A stretch of 64,000 nucleotides of DNA. Source: an uncultured Alphaproteobacteria bacterium. GTDB lineage: Bacteria; Pseudomonadota; Alphaproteobacteria; RF32; CAG-239. The position numbers and the translations under genes were made by a program. Of this stretch, positions 1-8,617 are shown piece by piece (position 1 is the first letter of the stretch; each line of letters opens with the position of its first letter). The notes beneath the pieces are model-generated. The model made no database searches. It was not told the origin of the DNA and saw only the letters and a program-made list of their open reading frames with translations. Location of the stretch: NCBI GenBank assembly GCA_944392295.1, contig CALXWE010000001.1:1-64000 (forward strand), in the 5' to 3' direction.

Positions 1-516
1 TAGATTTCCTGTATTATCTTTAATCATATTTTCATCAAGGATGTTCATTTTTTTATATATGGGGATTAAAGACATAGACGCTGGAGGGGTGTTCCATAGA
101 GATTTGTATTGATACATAATATTGAGTAACCAACTTAACTGTTCAGTTTGTTTGTTGAGTTTATATTTCATCATAGCTTTGGAGTAGCCGCTAATAGCAC
201 CGACGGATAATACGCCAATTATGGCTAAAACTCCTAGCATCTCGACCATACTTCTTCCGGCGGAAAGTTTGTATAAGGGCTCATCTAAAGCCGTTTTACG
301 GTATTGAAAAAAATTCATGTACTTCCCGTGTACACTAAAATTTTTTTCACCCCTAGAAACGACTTTATCTAAACCCTTCTCCCAACTTCCGGAAAAAGTC
401 GCATTCTCTTGCAATTTTGCTCCTCGTGTACCTCTTATTGTACACGTCGTCGCAAAATTGCTGCGTATCTGCACCATTTTACGGAAGAATGACCGACCAA
501 GTTCATTAAATTTCAT
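1..516 (-). CDS. Type IV pilin-like protein, copy 1 (partial, 3' end outside window)
   Basis: The reading frame opens at ATG 516 (MKFNELGRS) and stays open to the left edge (172 codons), so the C-terminal head is missing. The prepilin signal G|RSMVEML, with Glu at +5, does not follow the leader directly as in most sister copies. It comes after Gly87, because about 80 residues are inserted between the first GRS (residues 7-9) and a second GRS. Part of the insert is the palindromic element at 389-487; the rest is unique. An internal ATG at 318, preceded by GGGAAG, would give a 21-residue leader (MNFFQYRKTALDEPLYKLSAG) and is a plausible alternative start. After the signal come the family hydrophobic helix and a KYKLNKQ segment. 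The gene follows the QueH fusion gene and has the family promoter block at 543-598. Membership of the pilin family is clear; which start is used is not. Confidence 0.8.
   Translation of the reverse strand, partial: MKFNELGRSFFRKMVQIRSNFATTCTIRGTRGAKLQENATFSGSWEKGLDKVVSRGEKNFSVHGKYMNFFQYRKTALDEPLYKLSAGRSMVEMLGVLAIIGVLSVGAISGYSKAMMKYKLNKQTEQLSWLLNIMYQYKSLWNTPPASMSLIPIYKKMNILDENMIKDNTGNL
389..487. repeat. Palindromic insertion element, copy A, in frame inside pilin copy 1
   Basis: The core at 411-461 is an interrupted inverted repeat. GCAATTTTGC (411-420) pairs with GCAAAATTGC (452-461), and CGTGTAC (425-431) pairs with GTACACG (440-446). Flanks from CCGGAAAAAGT to ACCATTTTACGGAAGA are shared with copy B at 9987-10086. 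On the minus strand it is translated in frame within the pilin leader (residues about 11-43, containing RGTRGAKL). Rickettsia palindromic elements behave in the same way, but homology to them is not shown. Confidence 0.75.
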
Positions 517-542
517 CTAAAATCTCCAAAATTTGGTTTATT

Positions 543-598
543 AAAGGACTTTAAACGAAATCATAAACTGTTTTTTTTTTTTGCAACTTTAAAAGGAA
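543..598 (-). promoter_or_regulatory. Conserved pilin promoter block, copy 1 (A12 tract)
   Basis: Read on the minus strand it runs TTCCTTTTAAAGTTGC, twelve A, then CAGTTTATGATTTCG and on to the Shine-Dalgarno region. TTGCAA and TATGAT could be -35 and -10 with a 15-nt spacer made mostly of the A tract (571-582). The block begins 15 nt behind the stop codon of the QueH fusion gene. The same block precedes seven other pilin genes in the window. Confidence 0.6.
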
Positions 599-612
599 AG
601 TTGTTAATGCTC

Positions 613-1713
613 TTAATCCCTTGGCTTGCAGCCGCAATAAGTTTGATTATAAAGATTAAGCTCTTTAATAAGCGTGGCTCTCAGTTCTTGCATACCGTTT
701 TTGCGACCTTCAATTTCTAAGTAAGGGCATTTGGTCTCCCGCATGGCTTTGTCGGCGGCGGCGTTTACCTGATTGAGGTCTTTGTATCTTGAAACTCCGA
801 GCACGGAGGCAACCGAGGTATATCCGTTTTGTTTGGCGTAATCCATAACTCTTTTTAAGCGCATTTCAAAACATAAACTGCATCTTTTGCCTCTTTCCGG
901 CTCATTTTCTAAGCCTTTGATGATACTGCACCAGCGCTCGTTGTCATATTCCAGTTCAATAAACGGAACATTATAAAGTTCACATACTCTCTGGTTTTCA
1001 TCGCGCCGTTTTTCATATTCTTTAAAAGGTCTGATGTTGGGGTTATAAAACACTACGGCAAAATCTTTTTTCTGCTCGGCTAAAGTCTTAATTACGGCAC
1101 AAGAGCATGGCGCACAGCAAGAAAGCAGTAAAAACTTTTCCGGCTCGGCTAAATAAAATTTTCCGTCATCGTAAATAATATGAAAAAGCGCTCCATTGGG
1201 TATATCATGCTGTTTTTTACCTAAATGCAGTAAAATTACACGTAAAACCGCACTGTGGGTGGCAACGCCTATAACATTATGCGGAGACTTTAGCAACTTA
1301 TTTAAGCCGGCTAAAGCCCTATTTAGAATCTGTCTCTTGCTTTCTCCATTTTTAAAATGAACATCTAAAAACTGCTCATCAAGTTTAACCCATTCTTTGA
1401 ATATAGTAATTTCCTCTTCGGTAACTTCTTCTTTGGTTTTACCTTCCACATCACCAAAATTTCCTTCAATAAAATGCTCATCAATTTCTATGGGCACGCC
1501 AAGATGTTCAGCAACGATTTGCGCCGTTTCTAAGGCTCTTTTTAAGGGGCTTGAGACAATAAATTCAATACCTTTGTCCTCAAGCTTTTTAGCTAAATCT
1601 TGAGCTTGTTTTTTACCGTTTTCGTTTAAGCCGGCATTTAAGGTTTGTCCTTGAAAGCGACCTAAAACATTAAAGTGAGTTTCACCGTGTCGGAACAGAT
1701 AAAAGTGCTTCAT
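613..1713 (-). CDS. Histidine phosphatase - QueH (epoxyqueuosine reductase) fusion
   Basis: Residues 1 to about 190 are a phosphoglycerate-mutase-like histidine phosphatase, with RHGET near residue 8, SSPLKRALETA and GVATHSAVLR. Residues about 195-366 match QueH (DUF208), the non-homologous alternative to QueG that reduces epoxyqueuosine to queuosine in tRNA. The QueH signatures are the CCAPCSC motif, FYNPNIRPFKEYEKR, RGKRCSLCFEMRL, SRYKD and the terminal YCGC. The QueH part has the usual full length for that family. The ATG at 1713 overlaps the uvrA stop by one base (TGATG), indicating translational coupling; an upstream in-frame TTG is less likely. What the phosphatase half acts on is unknown. 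A phosphatase partner for QueH is not something I know from the queuosine pathway, so the fusion is notable. Domain calls are firm; the functional link is inference. Confidence 0.88.
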   Translation of the reverse strand: MKHFYLFRHGETHFNVLGRFQGQTLNAGLNENGKKQAQDLAKKLEDKGIEFIVSSPLKRALETAQIVAEHLGVPIEIDEHFIEGNFGDVEGKTKEEVTEEEITIFKEWVKLDEQFLDVHFKNGESKRQILNRALAGLNKLLKSPHNVIGVATHSAVLRVILLHLGKKQHDIPNGALFHIIYDDGKFYLAEPEKFLLLSCCAPCSCAVIKTLAEQKKDFAVVFYNPNIRPFKEYEKRRDENQRVCELYNVPFIELEYDNERWCSIIKGLENEPERGKRCSLCFEMRLKRVMDYAKQNGYTSVASVLGVSRYKDLNQVNAAADKAMRETKCPYLEIEGRKNGMQELRATLIKELNLYNQTYCGCKPRD

Positions 1714-4526
1714 CAAAGTTTTCCTTTTAAGTATTTGCCGGTATAAGAACCTTTAACTTTAACAATTTCTTCAGGTGTGCCCTGAGCAATAATTTTTCCG
1801 CCGCCGTCGCCGCCTTCGGGACCGATATCAACAATATAATCGGCGGTTTTTATTACATCTAAGTTATGCTCGATTACCAGTACGGAATTACCTTGTTCAA
1901 CAAAGGTATGCAAAACTTTTAAGAGCTTATTGATATCTTCAAAATGAAGTCCGGTCGTCGGTTCATCTAAAATGTACAAAGTTTTGCCGGTAGCTTTTTT
2001 AGAAAGCTCTTTTGAAAGTTTAATTCTCTGAGCTTCACCGCCCGAGAGGGTGGTGGCCGGTTGTCCGAGTTTAATGTAGCCCAGACCGACTTGGCGCAGC
2101 AAATTAAGACGATTTTTAATAGCCGGAATTGCTTCAAAAAATTTGTAAGCTTCATCAACCGTCATATCCAAAACATCGGAGATGGATTTATCTTTATATT
2201 TAACTTCCAAAGTTTCCCGATTAAAGCGTTTACCTTTACAAACTTCGCACTCTACGTACACATCGGGTAAAAAGTGCATTTCAATTTTGGTAACACCGTC
2301 GCCTTTACAAGCCTCACAACGACCGCCGGCTACGTTAAAAGAAAAACGACCTGCCGAATAACCACGAGCTTTGGCTTCGGGCAGAGATGCAAACCAGTCG
2401 CGGATATAGGTAAACAACCCCGTATATGTTGCCGGATTGGAACGCGGCGTTCTGCCGATAGGCGATTGGTCAATATCAATAATTTTATCAATATTTTCTA
2501 CGCCTTTAATTGCATCGTAAAATCCGGCCGGTTCGCGTGAACCGTTAAGCTCTTTATTTAAGGCCTTATATAAAGTTTCCAACACCAAAGAAGATTTTCC
2601 GCTGCCTGATACGCCGGTAACACAGGTTAAAGTTCCGAGTGGCAGTTTAAAATTAACCCCTTTGAGGTTGTTGGTTTTAACCCCGTCAAGCTCCAAAAAT
2701 TTACCGTTGCCTTTGCGTCTTACTTGAGGCACGGCAATTTGTTTTTCGCCGTTTAGATATTTGGCGGTTAAACTGTTTTTATTTTGCAAAACTTCTTCCA
2801 CGGTGCCGCAGGCGGTAACTTTTCCGCCTTCATCACCGGCAAGAGGTCCCATATCTACCAAAAAGTCGGCGGCTCTTATGGCATCTTCATCGTGCTCCAC
2901 CACAATTACCGTATTGCCGATATCACGCAGTCTGGTTAAGGTTTCCAACAGCTTGTCGTTATCGCGTTGATGCAAGCCGATAGAGGGCTCATCTAACACA
3001 TACATAACCCCGGTTAAGCCCGAGCCGATTTGCGATGCCAAACGAATACGCTGCGATTCTCCGCCCGATAAAGAGCCCGATTGCCGCGACAAAGTCAAAT
3101 AATCTAAGCCGACATTGTTTAAAAAATGCAGTCGCTCAATAATTTCTTTTAAAATTTTATGGGCAATCTCTCGCTTTTGCGTTGAAAGTTGCTCTTCAAC
3201 CTTAGAAAACCAGTCCAGAGCTTTTTTAACCGACATATCGGAAACTTCCATAATATCCAAGCCACAGATTTTAACGGCAAGAGCTTCGGGCTTTAAGCGT
3301 TTGCCCTTACAAAATTCGCAAGGAGCGGCAGATTGATAATGCGAGAGTTCTTCACGAGCCGCCATGGAATCTGTTTCCAAAAAACGCCGTTCCATATTAG
3401 GAATAACTCCTTCAAACGGCTTATCGGTAACAAAGCGAGAGTAATACATCGGAATGGATTCGTTACCCGAACCGTACAAAATAATTTGTTTGGCGCGTTC
3501 GGGCAAATCTTTCCAAGGAGTTTTGGTAGATACGTGCAAATAGTCGCACAAAGAGTTAATGGTTTGGGCATAAAACGAAGTTCTAAAACCAAACCACGGA
3601 GCAATGGCTCCTTGATCTATGGTCAAGTTTTCGTTAGGAACAATTAAGTTCGGGTCCATATAAAGTCTTGCCCCGATACCGTCGCAATGCGGGCAGGCGC
3701 CGTAAGGATTGTTAAAAGAAAACAAACGCGGTTCAATTTCTTCAATGGTAAAGCCGGAAACCGGACAGGCAAATTTAGAAGAAAAGATTTTGCGCTCACC
3801 GCCTCCCGGAAAATCTACAAACAGCAAACCGTCGCTTAATTTTAAGACTGTTTCTATGGACTGGCTTAATCTTTCGGCAATTCCGGGTTTTACGACCAAA
3901 CGGTCAACTACAACTTCAATATCGTGCTTTTGATTTTTGTTTAAGGTCGGAAGCTCTTCAATATTATAAATCTGACCATCAATGTTTAAGCGCTGATAGC
4001 CCTGTTTTTGTAAAGCCTCAAACTCTTTTTTAAACTCGCCTTTTTTACCTCTGGCAATAGGAGCCAGAAGAATAATTTTGGTAGATTCGGGGTATTCTAA
4101 AATTTTATCGACCATCTGTGATACGGTTTGTTGCTCAATGGGCAGTCCGGTTGCCGGAGAGTAAGGAGTTCCGGCTCTGGCCCATAAAAGACGCATATAA
4201 TCGTAAATTTCGGTAACCGTACCGACTGTTGAACGCGGATTGTGAGAAGTAGTTTTTTGTTCAATGGATATGGCCGGAGATAAGCCTTCAATAGAGTCTA
4301 CATCGGGCTTTTTCATTAAATCCAAAAATTGGCGTGCATAAGAAGATAAGCTTTCCACATATCGTCTTTGTCCTTCGGCATAGATAGTATCAAACGCCAA
4401 AGAAGATTTACCCGAACCCGACAAGCCGGTAATAACGGTTAATTTATCTTTGGGAATATTTATATCAACATTTTTAAGGTTATGCTCACGCGCCCCTTTA
4501 ATTTCAATAAATTTACTTTCAGCCAT
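1713..4526 (-). CDS. uvrA: Excinuclease ABC subunit A (UvrA)
   Basis: DNA-damage recognition ATPase of nucleotide excision repair, working with UvrB. The 937 residues match the family's usual length. Visible features are two ABC cassettes, with Walker [10 protein letters not shown] near the N-terminus and GVSGSGKSS in the second half. Their signatures are [19 protein letters not shown] and [15 protein letters not shown], with Walker B motifs ending LDEP. The zinc-binding cysteines are also present (CPVSGF...CPHCDG and CEACKGDG...CEVCKGKR). The start was set at ATG 4526 (MAESKF) because GGAGAA lies seven bases upstream; an in-frame ATG at 4541 precedes that site. The histidine phosphatase-QueH fusion gene follows with a one-base overlap. 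Confidence 0.97.
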   Translation of the reverse strand: MAESKFIEIKGAREHNLKNVDINIPKDKLTVITGLSGSGKSSLAFDTIYAEGQRRYVESLSSYARQFLDLMKKPDVDSIEGLSPAISIEQKTTSHNPRSTVGTVTEIYDYMRLLWARAGTPYSPATGLPIEQQTVSQMVDKILEYPESTKIILLAPIARGKKGEFKKEFEALQKQGYQRLNIDGQIYNIEELPTLNKNQKHDIEVVVDRLVVKPGIAERLSQSIETVLKLSDGLLFVDFPGGGERKIFSSKFACPVSGFTIEEIEPRLFSFNNPYGACPHCDGIGARLYMDPNLIVPNENLTIDQGAIAPWFGFRTSFYAQTINSLCDYLHVSTKTPWKDLPERAKQIILYGSGNESIPMYYSRFVTDKPFEGVIPNMERRFLETDSMAAREELSHYQSAAPCEFCKGKRLKPEALAVKICGLDIMEVSDMSVKKALDWFSKVEEQLSTQKREIAHKILKEIIERLHFLNNVGLDYLTLSRQSGSLSGGESQRIRLASQIGSGLTGVMYVLDEPSIGLHQRDNDKLLETLTRLRDIGNTVIVVEHDEDAIRAADFLVDMGPLAGDEGGKVTACGTVEEVLQNKNSLTAKYLNGEKQIAVPQVRRKGNGKFLELDGVKTNNLKGVNFKLPLGTLTCVTGVSGSGKSSLVLETLYKALNKELNGSREPAGFYDAIKGVENIDKIIDIDQSPIGRTPRSNPATYTGLFTYIRDWFASLPEAKARGYSAGRFSFNVAGGRCEACKGDGVTKIEMHFLPDVYVECEVCKGKRFNRETLEVKYKDKSISDVLDMTVDEAYKFFEAIPAIKNRLNLLRQVGLGYIKLGQPATTLSGGEAQRIKLSKELSKKATGKTLYILDEPTTGLHFEDINKLLKVLHTFVEQGNSVLVIEHNLDVIKTADYIVDIGPEGGDGGGKIIAQGTPEEIVKVKGSYTGKYLKGKL

Positions 4527-4587
4527 ATTACTTCTCCGCATTGAGGTAATATAGATAAAAAGCCTTCGTAACTCAATAGAAATTTTA

Positions 4588-4620
4588 TAAAAAAATAAGG
4601 CGTAAATTTGTTACGCCTTA
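4588..4620 (-). terminator. Rho-independent terminator
   Basis: Inverted repeat TAAGGCGTAA / TTACGCCTTA around ATTTG, followed on the minus strand by a T-rich run. It ends the transcript of the small gene at 4642-4962. Confidence 0.75.
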
Positions 4621-4641
4621 CTGAAAATAAGTAGCTAAAAA

Positions 4642-4962
4642 CTACCAATCGCGAACTGTTTCTCTGTACATTGCTGCATTTGAACGGTTTGCTTCATTGC
4701 TCATTTTTTGCTCTTCTTTAGCTCTGTAAACAGATTTTACCACGCCGCTTTTTAATGACATAGTACGATCAGAGGATTTAATCTCATCCAAACCTTCGGC
4801 TTTGCGTTGTTCATTTGCATTACGTAAATAAAGCAATTCATCGGTAGCATTTTTAGTAAACATTTCACGTCTGCCGCCGGTTCCAACTTCTCTTTCGTAT
4901 TTTTTCAAGAAATTGTTAAGTTCAACTTTTTCATGAGGTGTTAATTCAATTTTTTCATCCAT
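4642..4962 (-). CDS. Small hypothetical protein, charged and helical
   Basis: 106 residues, MDEKIELTPHEKVELNNF..., rich in Lys, Glu, Arg and Asn, with no signal peptide or membrane segment. A GGAGAA Shine-Dalgarno lies seven bases before ATG 4962. Its own terminator at 4588-4620 makes it a monocistronic unit between uvrA and a divergent binding-protein gene. I recognise no family. The composition and the repeated short Arg/Glu/Asn helices suggest a small cytosolic, perhaps nucleic-acid-binding or adaptor protein, but that is speculation. Confidence 0.7.
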   Translation of the reverse strand: MDEKIELTPHEKVELNNFLKKYEREVGTGGRREMFTKNATDELLYLRNANEQRKAEGLDEIKSSDRTMSLKSGVVKSVYRAKEEQKMSNEANRSNAAMYRETVRDW

Positions 4963-5099
4963 TTTGTTTCTCCGTTGCTTAGTTGTTATAGATATAGTTT
5001 AGATTATTTGTCCAAAAATTCAACAAAAAAATTAAAATAGTTGATTTTATAATCTTATTGTTATACATTCGGCTCATTGTAACTAATAATATAACGTCA

Positions 5100-6206
5100 A
5101 TGCTTAAAAAAATTGTAAACATCATTTTATTATCGGCGCTTTTTTATCCCGATATAAGTTTATCGGCGATGAAAGTAGCGGTTATTGCTCCAAAATCCGG
5201 CGAATATAAAAGGTGGGGCGATGAGCTCAATTACGGAGTTCAAGTGGCGATTGATGAAATTAATCATGACGGTGGTATTAAAGGTAAAAAGCTCGAGCTG
5301 TTCAGCATAGACGATGCCTGCAGTGATAATTTAGCCGTTTCTACGGCACAAATGTTGGCGGTTGGTTTGGAAAATAAACCGGTAGTAGTTATCGGACCTT
5401 ATTGTACCAATGCATTTGAGCAGATTTCGCAAATATATTCTGGAGCCAAAATTTTTCAGATTGTTCCAACGAGCCTTAATTATAATTCGGCGATGCAAGA
5501 GCATCAGGGAATGGTCAGAATGGGAGGTTTTAAGGAGCAGGCGAGTCGCGATTTTTTTCAGTTTTATAACACCCATTTTGCCGGTAAAAAAGTGGCTATT
5601 TTATTAAACAGTGAGGACCCTTCAACAACCACGGCATTTAATTTGGTGTACGAAGAATTCAGAAAGTTCGGAAAATCGTCTTTAGTTACCAATTACGATT
5701 TTGCTAATCAAGATTTAAATGATTTGGCGCAACGTATTACCGATAATCAAGAAGAGGTCGTAGCTATAGCCGGAACGCCGAAAGCTACAGCGAAGATGAT
5801 ACGTAATTTAAAACAAAACAACAAAGATATTATAATTGTAACCAGTAAATATGCTTTGGGCGATTCGTTATTTGAATATGCTCAAGATTATCTGGACGGG
5901 GTATATTTTGTAGCTTTGCCGACTATGGAAGATAACCCTGATTTTGCCGAGATTTTGGTTAAATTACGATTACGCGGTATAGAGATGAAGGGGCTAAACA
6001 TTTACGGTTACACAGCTCTTAAGACATGGGCCGATATGGTAAGTAAAGCCAATAGTTTTGCCTATGATGATTTATCGGAGTTGGTTAAAAAAGAAGGTGT
6101 GGAAGCCTTGTCTGATACAATGTTGTTTAACAACGGTGGGGTTGAAAATCCGATTCATTATGAGTTTTACGAATACAAAGACGGTGAATATGTAAAAGCT
6201 GATTAA
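5100..6206 (+). CDS. Periplasmic ligand-binding protein, branched-chain amino acid (LivK-like) family
   Basis: 368 residues with a signal peptide (MLKKIVNIILLSALFYPDISLSA), then the type I periplasmic-binding fold. Family signs are VAVIAPKSGEYKRWGDELNYGVQ, INHDGGIKGKKLEL and VVIGPYCTNA. LivK-like proteins capture amino acids or amides for an ABC importer. No permease or ATPase genes are adjacent, so the partner is unknown, and it could be a stand-alone sensor. The start was placed at ATG 5100 because an upstream in-frame TTG (5058) would add 14 residues before the signal peptide; no strong Shine-Dalgarno is visible. A terminator follows at 6211. Confidence 0.85.
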   Translation: MLKKIVNIILLSALFYPDISLSAMKVAVIAPKSGEYKRWGDELNYGVQVAIDEINHDGGIKGKKLELFSIDDACSDNLAVSTAQMLAVGLENKPVVVIGPYCTNAFEQISQIYSGAKIFQIVPTSLNYNSAMQEHQGMVRMGGFKEQASRDFFQFYNTHFAGKKVAILLNSEDPSTTTAFNLVYEEFRKFGKSSLVTNYDFANQDLNDLAQRITDNQEEVVAIAGTPKATAKMIRNLKQNNKDIIIVTSKYALGDSLFEYAQDYLDGVYFVALPTMEDNPDFAEILVKLRLRGIEMKGLNIYGYTALKTWADMVSKANSFAYDDLSELVKKEGVEALSDTMLFNNGGVENPIHYEFYEYKDGEYVKAD

Positions 6207-6210
6207 AACA

Positions 6211-6243
6211 AAAAAGAGGTCCACGGTAAAGGACCTCTTTTTC
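6211..6243. terminator. Bidirectional rho-independent terminator
   Basis: AAAGAGGTCC and GGACCTCTTT pair around ACGGTAAA, with A- and T-runs on both sides. It lies between convergent genes and can serve both. Confidence 0.85.
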
Positions 6244-6646
6244 AAATAGCAGTAATTTGGGTAAATTGCAAATTTCTGATTTTCATTTTCAGCCAATCGT
6301 AGCGTTCGTAGAAATAGCTTTCTGCCAGCTCGGCAAAATGCTGCGGATTGGCTGTTAAATCTTGCAAAGTTGCATCTTTAACGGTTTCACTGACAGCTTT
6401 TTCAACAGCCAGATAATAAGAGATGCATCCCCAAGAACTGAAAAATTCATATTCGGCTCTCACTTCGGCTTTACCGTCTGCAATAACGTACGTATCAACG
6501 TAATAGTCGGAAAAATAGTCAAATAGAACTTCACCGATATTAGGCCCGTCAAAATTTAAATCATCGGGCTTAGGCTTGACAATGGGTTCTCCGGGCGAAC
6601 AGGAAAACAGCATTGTAAGCAATAATAAAAATACAGATTTCTTCAT
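6242..6646 (-). CDS. Putative lipoprotein of unknown function
   Basis: 134 residues. A short hydrophobic signal ends in a lipobox (LLLLTMLFSC), followed by an acidic proline-rich linker and a globular part with paired aromatic residues (FDYFSDYYVDTYV). The lipobox predicts outer-membrane or periplasmic anchoring. Both sequence ends look intact. I do not recognise the mature domain. The gene is convergent with the binding-protein gene and ends in the shared terminator. Confidence 0.75.
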   Translation of the reverse strand: MKKSVFLLLLTMLFSCSPGEPIVKPKPDDLNFDGPNIGEVLFDYFSDYYVDTYVIADGKAEVRAEYEFFSSWGCISYYLAVEKAVSETVKDATLQDLTANPQHFAELAESYFYERYDWLKMKIRNLQFTQITAI

Positions 6647-6743
6647 AATATATAATTTAAAATAATTTTGCTGATTAACTTAAGTAATAACACATAAAAA
6701 GCGTTTGTCAAATTTAATAGATGTGTAAAAACGGGGTTTAAAG

Positions 6744-6773
6744 TTGGCTAAATTTGAAAAATCATTTTATACT
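6744..6773 (+). promoter_or_regulatory. Candidate ssb promoter
   Basis: TTGGCT (6744-6749) and TATACT (6768-6773) are separated by 18 bases, and the start codon of ssb is 36 bases downstream. Identified by inspection only. Confidence 0.4.
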
Positions 6774-6808
6774 ACATGGCAGTAATAAATCTAATTTAGG
6801 AAAAAACC

Positions 6809-7276
6809 ATGGTAGGAAGTATAAATAAAGTAATATTGGTTGGCAATTTAGGAGCCGACCCACGTGTAAGTAATACACAAAATGGTGCAAAAATCGTTAA
6901 TTTGAATGTAGCGACATCAGACAGATGGAAAGATAAACTTTCCGGCGACTGGAAAGAGCGTACCGAATGGCACAGAGTAGTCATATTTAATCCGCAATTA
7001 GCAGAAACAGCCGAAAGATATTTACATAAAGGCTCCAAAGTATACATTGAAGGTCAGTTGCAAACTCGTAAGTGGGAAGACAATAACGGTCAAGAGCGTT
7101 ACACCACCGAGGTTGTATTACAAAACTTTAACGGCAATTTGGTAATGTTAGATGCCAAAGGGGACGGAGCTCCGTCTGCAGCCGGAGATGATGTTTTCGG
7201 CGGTTCTTCGTCTACGGGTTGGGATAGTTCATCACAAGATACCTCATCAACTTTAGATGATGATATTCCGTTTTAA
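6809..7276 (+). CDS. ssb: Single-stranded DNA-binding protein
   Basis: 155 residues. The OB-fold begins [17 protein letters not shown], with [13 protein letters not shown] and [19 protein letters not shown] typical of bacterial SSB. A Gly/Ser-rich linker leads to the acidic tip DDDIPF, which recruits replication and repair partners. The start codon follows TAGGAAAAAACC. The gene stands alone, with a possible promoter at 6744 and a terminator at 7303. In many bacteria ssb lies beside uvrA; here they are about 2 kb apart on opposite strands. Confidence 0.97.
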   Translation: MVGSINKVILVGNLGADPRVSNTQNGAKIVNLNVATSDRWKDKLSGDWKERTEWHRVVIFNPQLAETAERYLHKGSKVYIEGQLQTRKWEDNNGQERYTTEVVLQNFNGNLVMLDAKGDGAPSAAGDDVFGGSSSTGWDSSSQDTSSTLDDDIPF

Positions 7277-7302
7277 TTAAAAGCCGTGAAATAATAAAAA
7301 AT

Positions 7303-7334
7303 GAGCCTGTATCTTGACTGATGCAGGCTTTTTT
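7303..7334 (+). terminator. Terminator of ssb
   Basis: AGCCTGTATC pairs with GATGCAGGCT (one G-U) around TTGACT, followed by T6. Confidence 0.8.
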
Positions 7335-7360
7335 ATAACATAAGCATGAAACACGCACAT

Positions 7361-7390
7361 AAAAAAGGTCTCGGCAAAAAGCGAGACCTT
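7361..7390 (-). terminator. Terminator of the AsmA-like gene
   Basis: AAGGTCTCG and CGAGACCTT pair around a short loop, with a T-run on the minus-strand side. Confidence 0.8.
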
Positions 7391-7413
7391 TCAATAATCA
7401 TTTAAGGTTATAA

Positions 7414-8340
7414 TTATTTAAACATTCCCTTCAAATTGCTAACGGCATTTTTTGCTGAGCCCAAAGCAGCTTTGCCCTGTTCTTGAATGTTTTCCGAACC
7501 GGCTTTTAAGTTATCAGCAACAGCCTTAACTTGTTTTACCGAAGCGTCTTTAAGTTCGCTCAGGTTAGCAGAAACCACGGTTTGCGAAACGGTTTGCATT
7601 ATTTTTGTAATAACTTTGGAAATTGTTTCAACCGGGGTTGCTCCGTTTTTATCTTGACCGATATTATTCATTTTTATTGTCGGTAAGCTTATATTGATAG
7701 GAGCTTTAAGCGATGCAGCTCCAACAATAGCAGCGACTTTACCATCTGAAACGGTTAATTGTTTAATAATCACCTTTTTAGAGGAGCCATCATCTTTAGC
7801 AGACTTTGAGGAATTATCTTTAGATTGAGCAGTTTCATCTGTTGCGGTATTTTTTTCAATATTATTTAAAATATCGGAAATATTATTTTGAGTTAAAGTT
7901 TTCATTTCGTAGGTAATTTCAGGATTATTGATAGTAATATTATCAATAATGATAGTATCGGATGTTAAAGAAGATATATCAATTTCAACGCCGAGTTCTT
8001 TCAAGTAGAAGAGGTTAGGGGCCTGATAACCTTTAGGGTTAGCGATTTTAATATCTTTAACTACGCCGATTCCTTTAGAAAGCTCAAGATCGATTCCGCC
8101 GATAGAGACATCGGTGCCGATAATTTGGCTACCGTATTGATGAACTACTCGTTTAATAATACTTTCCACTGAAGGCAGGCAAAAATAGATAGCGATAAAG
8201 AGCAGCACAAAGAAGGTAATAAATTTATTTCTTCTTTTCATATCCATAACGGAAGCTGATTTTTTCAAGATTTTTTTATACCAAGGCTCGGGTTTTTTAA
8301 GTCCGAAAGATATTTTTAATTTATCAAAAAAAGTACTCAT
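7414..8340 (-). CDS. AsmA-like membrane-anchored periplasmic protein
   Basis: 308 residues. A cytoplasmic basic N-terminus (to about residue 38) precedes one transmembrane helix (FITFFVLLFIAIYFCLP). A periplasmic part follows, with the AsmA-type pattern of short beta segments: GTDVSIGGIDLELSKGIG, IKIANPKG and IIIDNITINNPEITYE. AsmA-like proteins are linked to phospholipid or outer-membrane assembly. The middle (about residues 160-185) is a low-complexity Ser/Asp/Lys linker. The C-terminus is an Ala/Lys-rich helix resembling LEA-type repeats. The call is to superfamily level only. Confidence 0.65.
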   Translation of the reverse strand: MSTFFDKLKISFGLKKPEPWYKKILKKSASVMDMKRRNKFITFFVLLFIAIYFCLPSVESIIKRVVHQYGSQIIGTDVSIGGIDLELSKGIGVVKDIKIANPKGYQAPNLFYLKELGVEIDISSLTSDTIIIDNITINNPEITYEMKTLTQNNISDILNNIEKNTATDETAQSKDNSSKSAKDDGSSKKVIIKQLTVSDGKVAAIVGAASLKAPINISLPTIKMNNIGQDKNGATPVETISKVITKIMQTVSQTVVSANLSELKDASVKQVKAVADNLKAGSENIQEQGKAALGSAKNAVSNLKGMFK

Positions 8341-8498
8341 GATTCACCTCGTAATAATAAAATATAGCAAAAATGTAGCGTGTATTTAGGCAAGTTGCAA
8401 CAGAAAGATAACAAAAAAGCAAATATTTTTAAAAACACATAAAAAAAATATTGCAAAAAAAAATTTAGGGGGTTATATTCAACCCGAATTCGCGATAT

Positions 8499-8574
8499 GG
8501 GTGCGTAGCTCAGTTGGTAGAGCAACTGACTCTTAATCAGTGGGTCTGGGGTTCGAACCCCCACGCGCCTACCA
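8499..8574 (+). tRNA. tRNA-Lys(CTT)
   Basis: A complete cloverleaf can be drawn: acceptor GGGTGCG/CGCGCCT with U-G and G-U pairs, D stem GCTC/GAGC, anticodon stem ACTGA/TCAGT with loop CTCTTAA (anticodon CTT at 8532-8534), T stem TGGGG/CCCCA with TTCGAAC, and an encoded CCA end. Confidence 0.97.
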
Positions 8575-8576
8575 AT

Positions 8577-8608
8577 AAAAAAGGTCTGCCGTAAGTGCAG
8601 ACCTTTTT
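8577..8608. terminator. Bidirectional terminator between tRNA-Lys and pilin copy 2
   Basis: AAAAGGTCTGC and GCAGACCTTTT pair around CGTAAGT, with an A-run before and a T-run after, so it can end the tRNA transcript and the convergent pilin transcript. Confidence 0.85.
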
Positions 8609-8617
8609 ACCATTATA

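Noticed and set aside
1-516. Pilin copies as silent donor cassettes (pilS-like)
   Set aside because: Every copy that is complete in the window has a promoter block, Shine-Dalgarno, start and stop, so none looks like a promoterless donor.
317-520. Plus-strand open frame over the palindromic element
   Set aside because: It is antisense to the pilin leader and open only because the palindrome reads well on both strands; no Shine-Dalgarno or family match.
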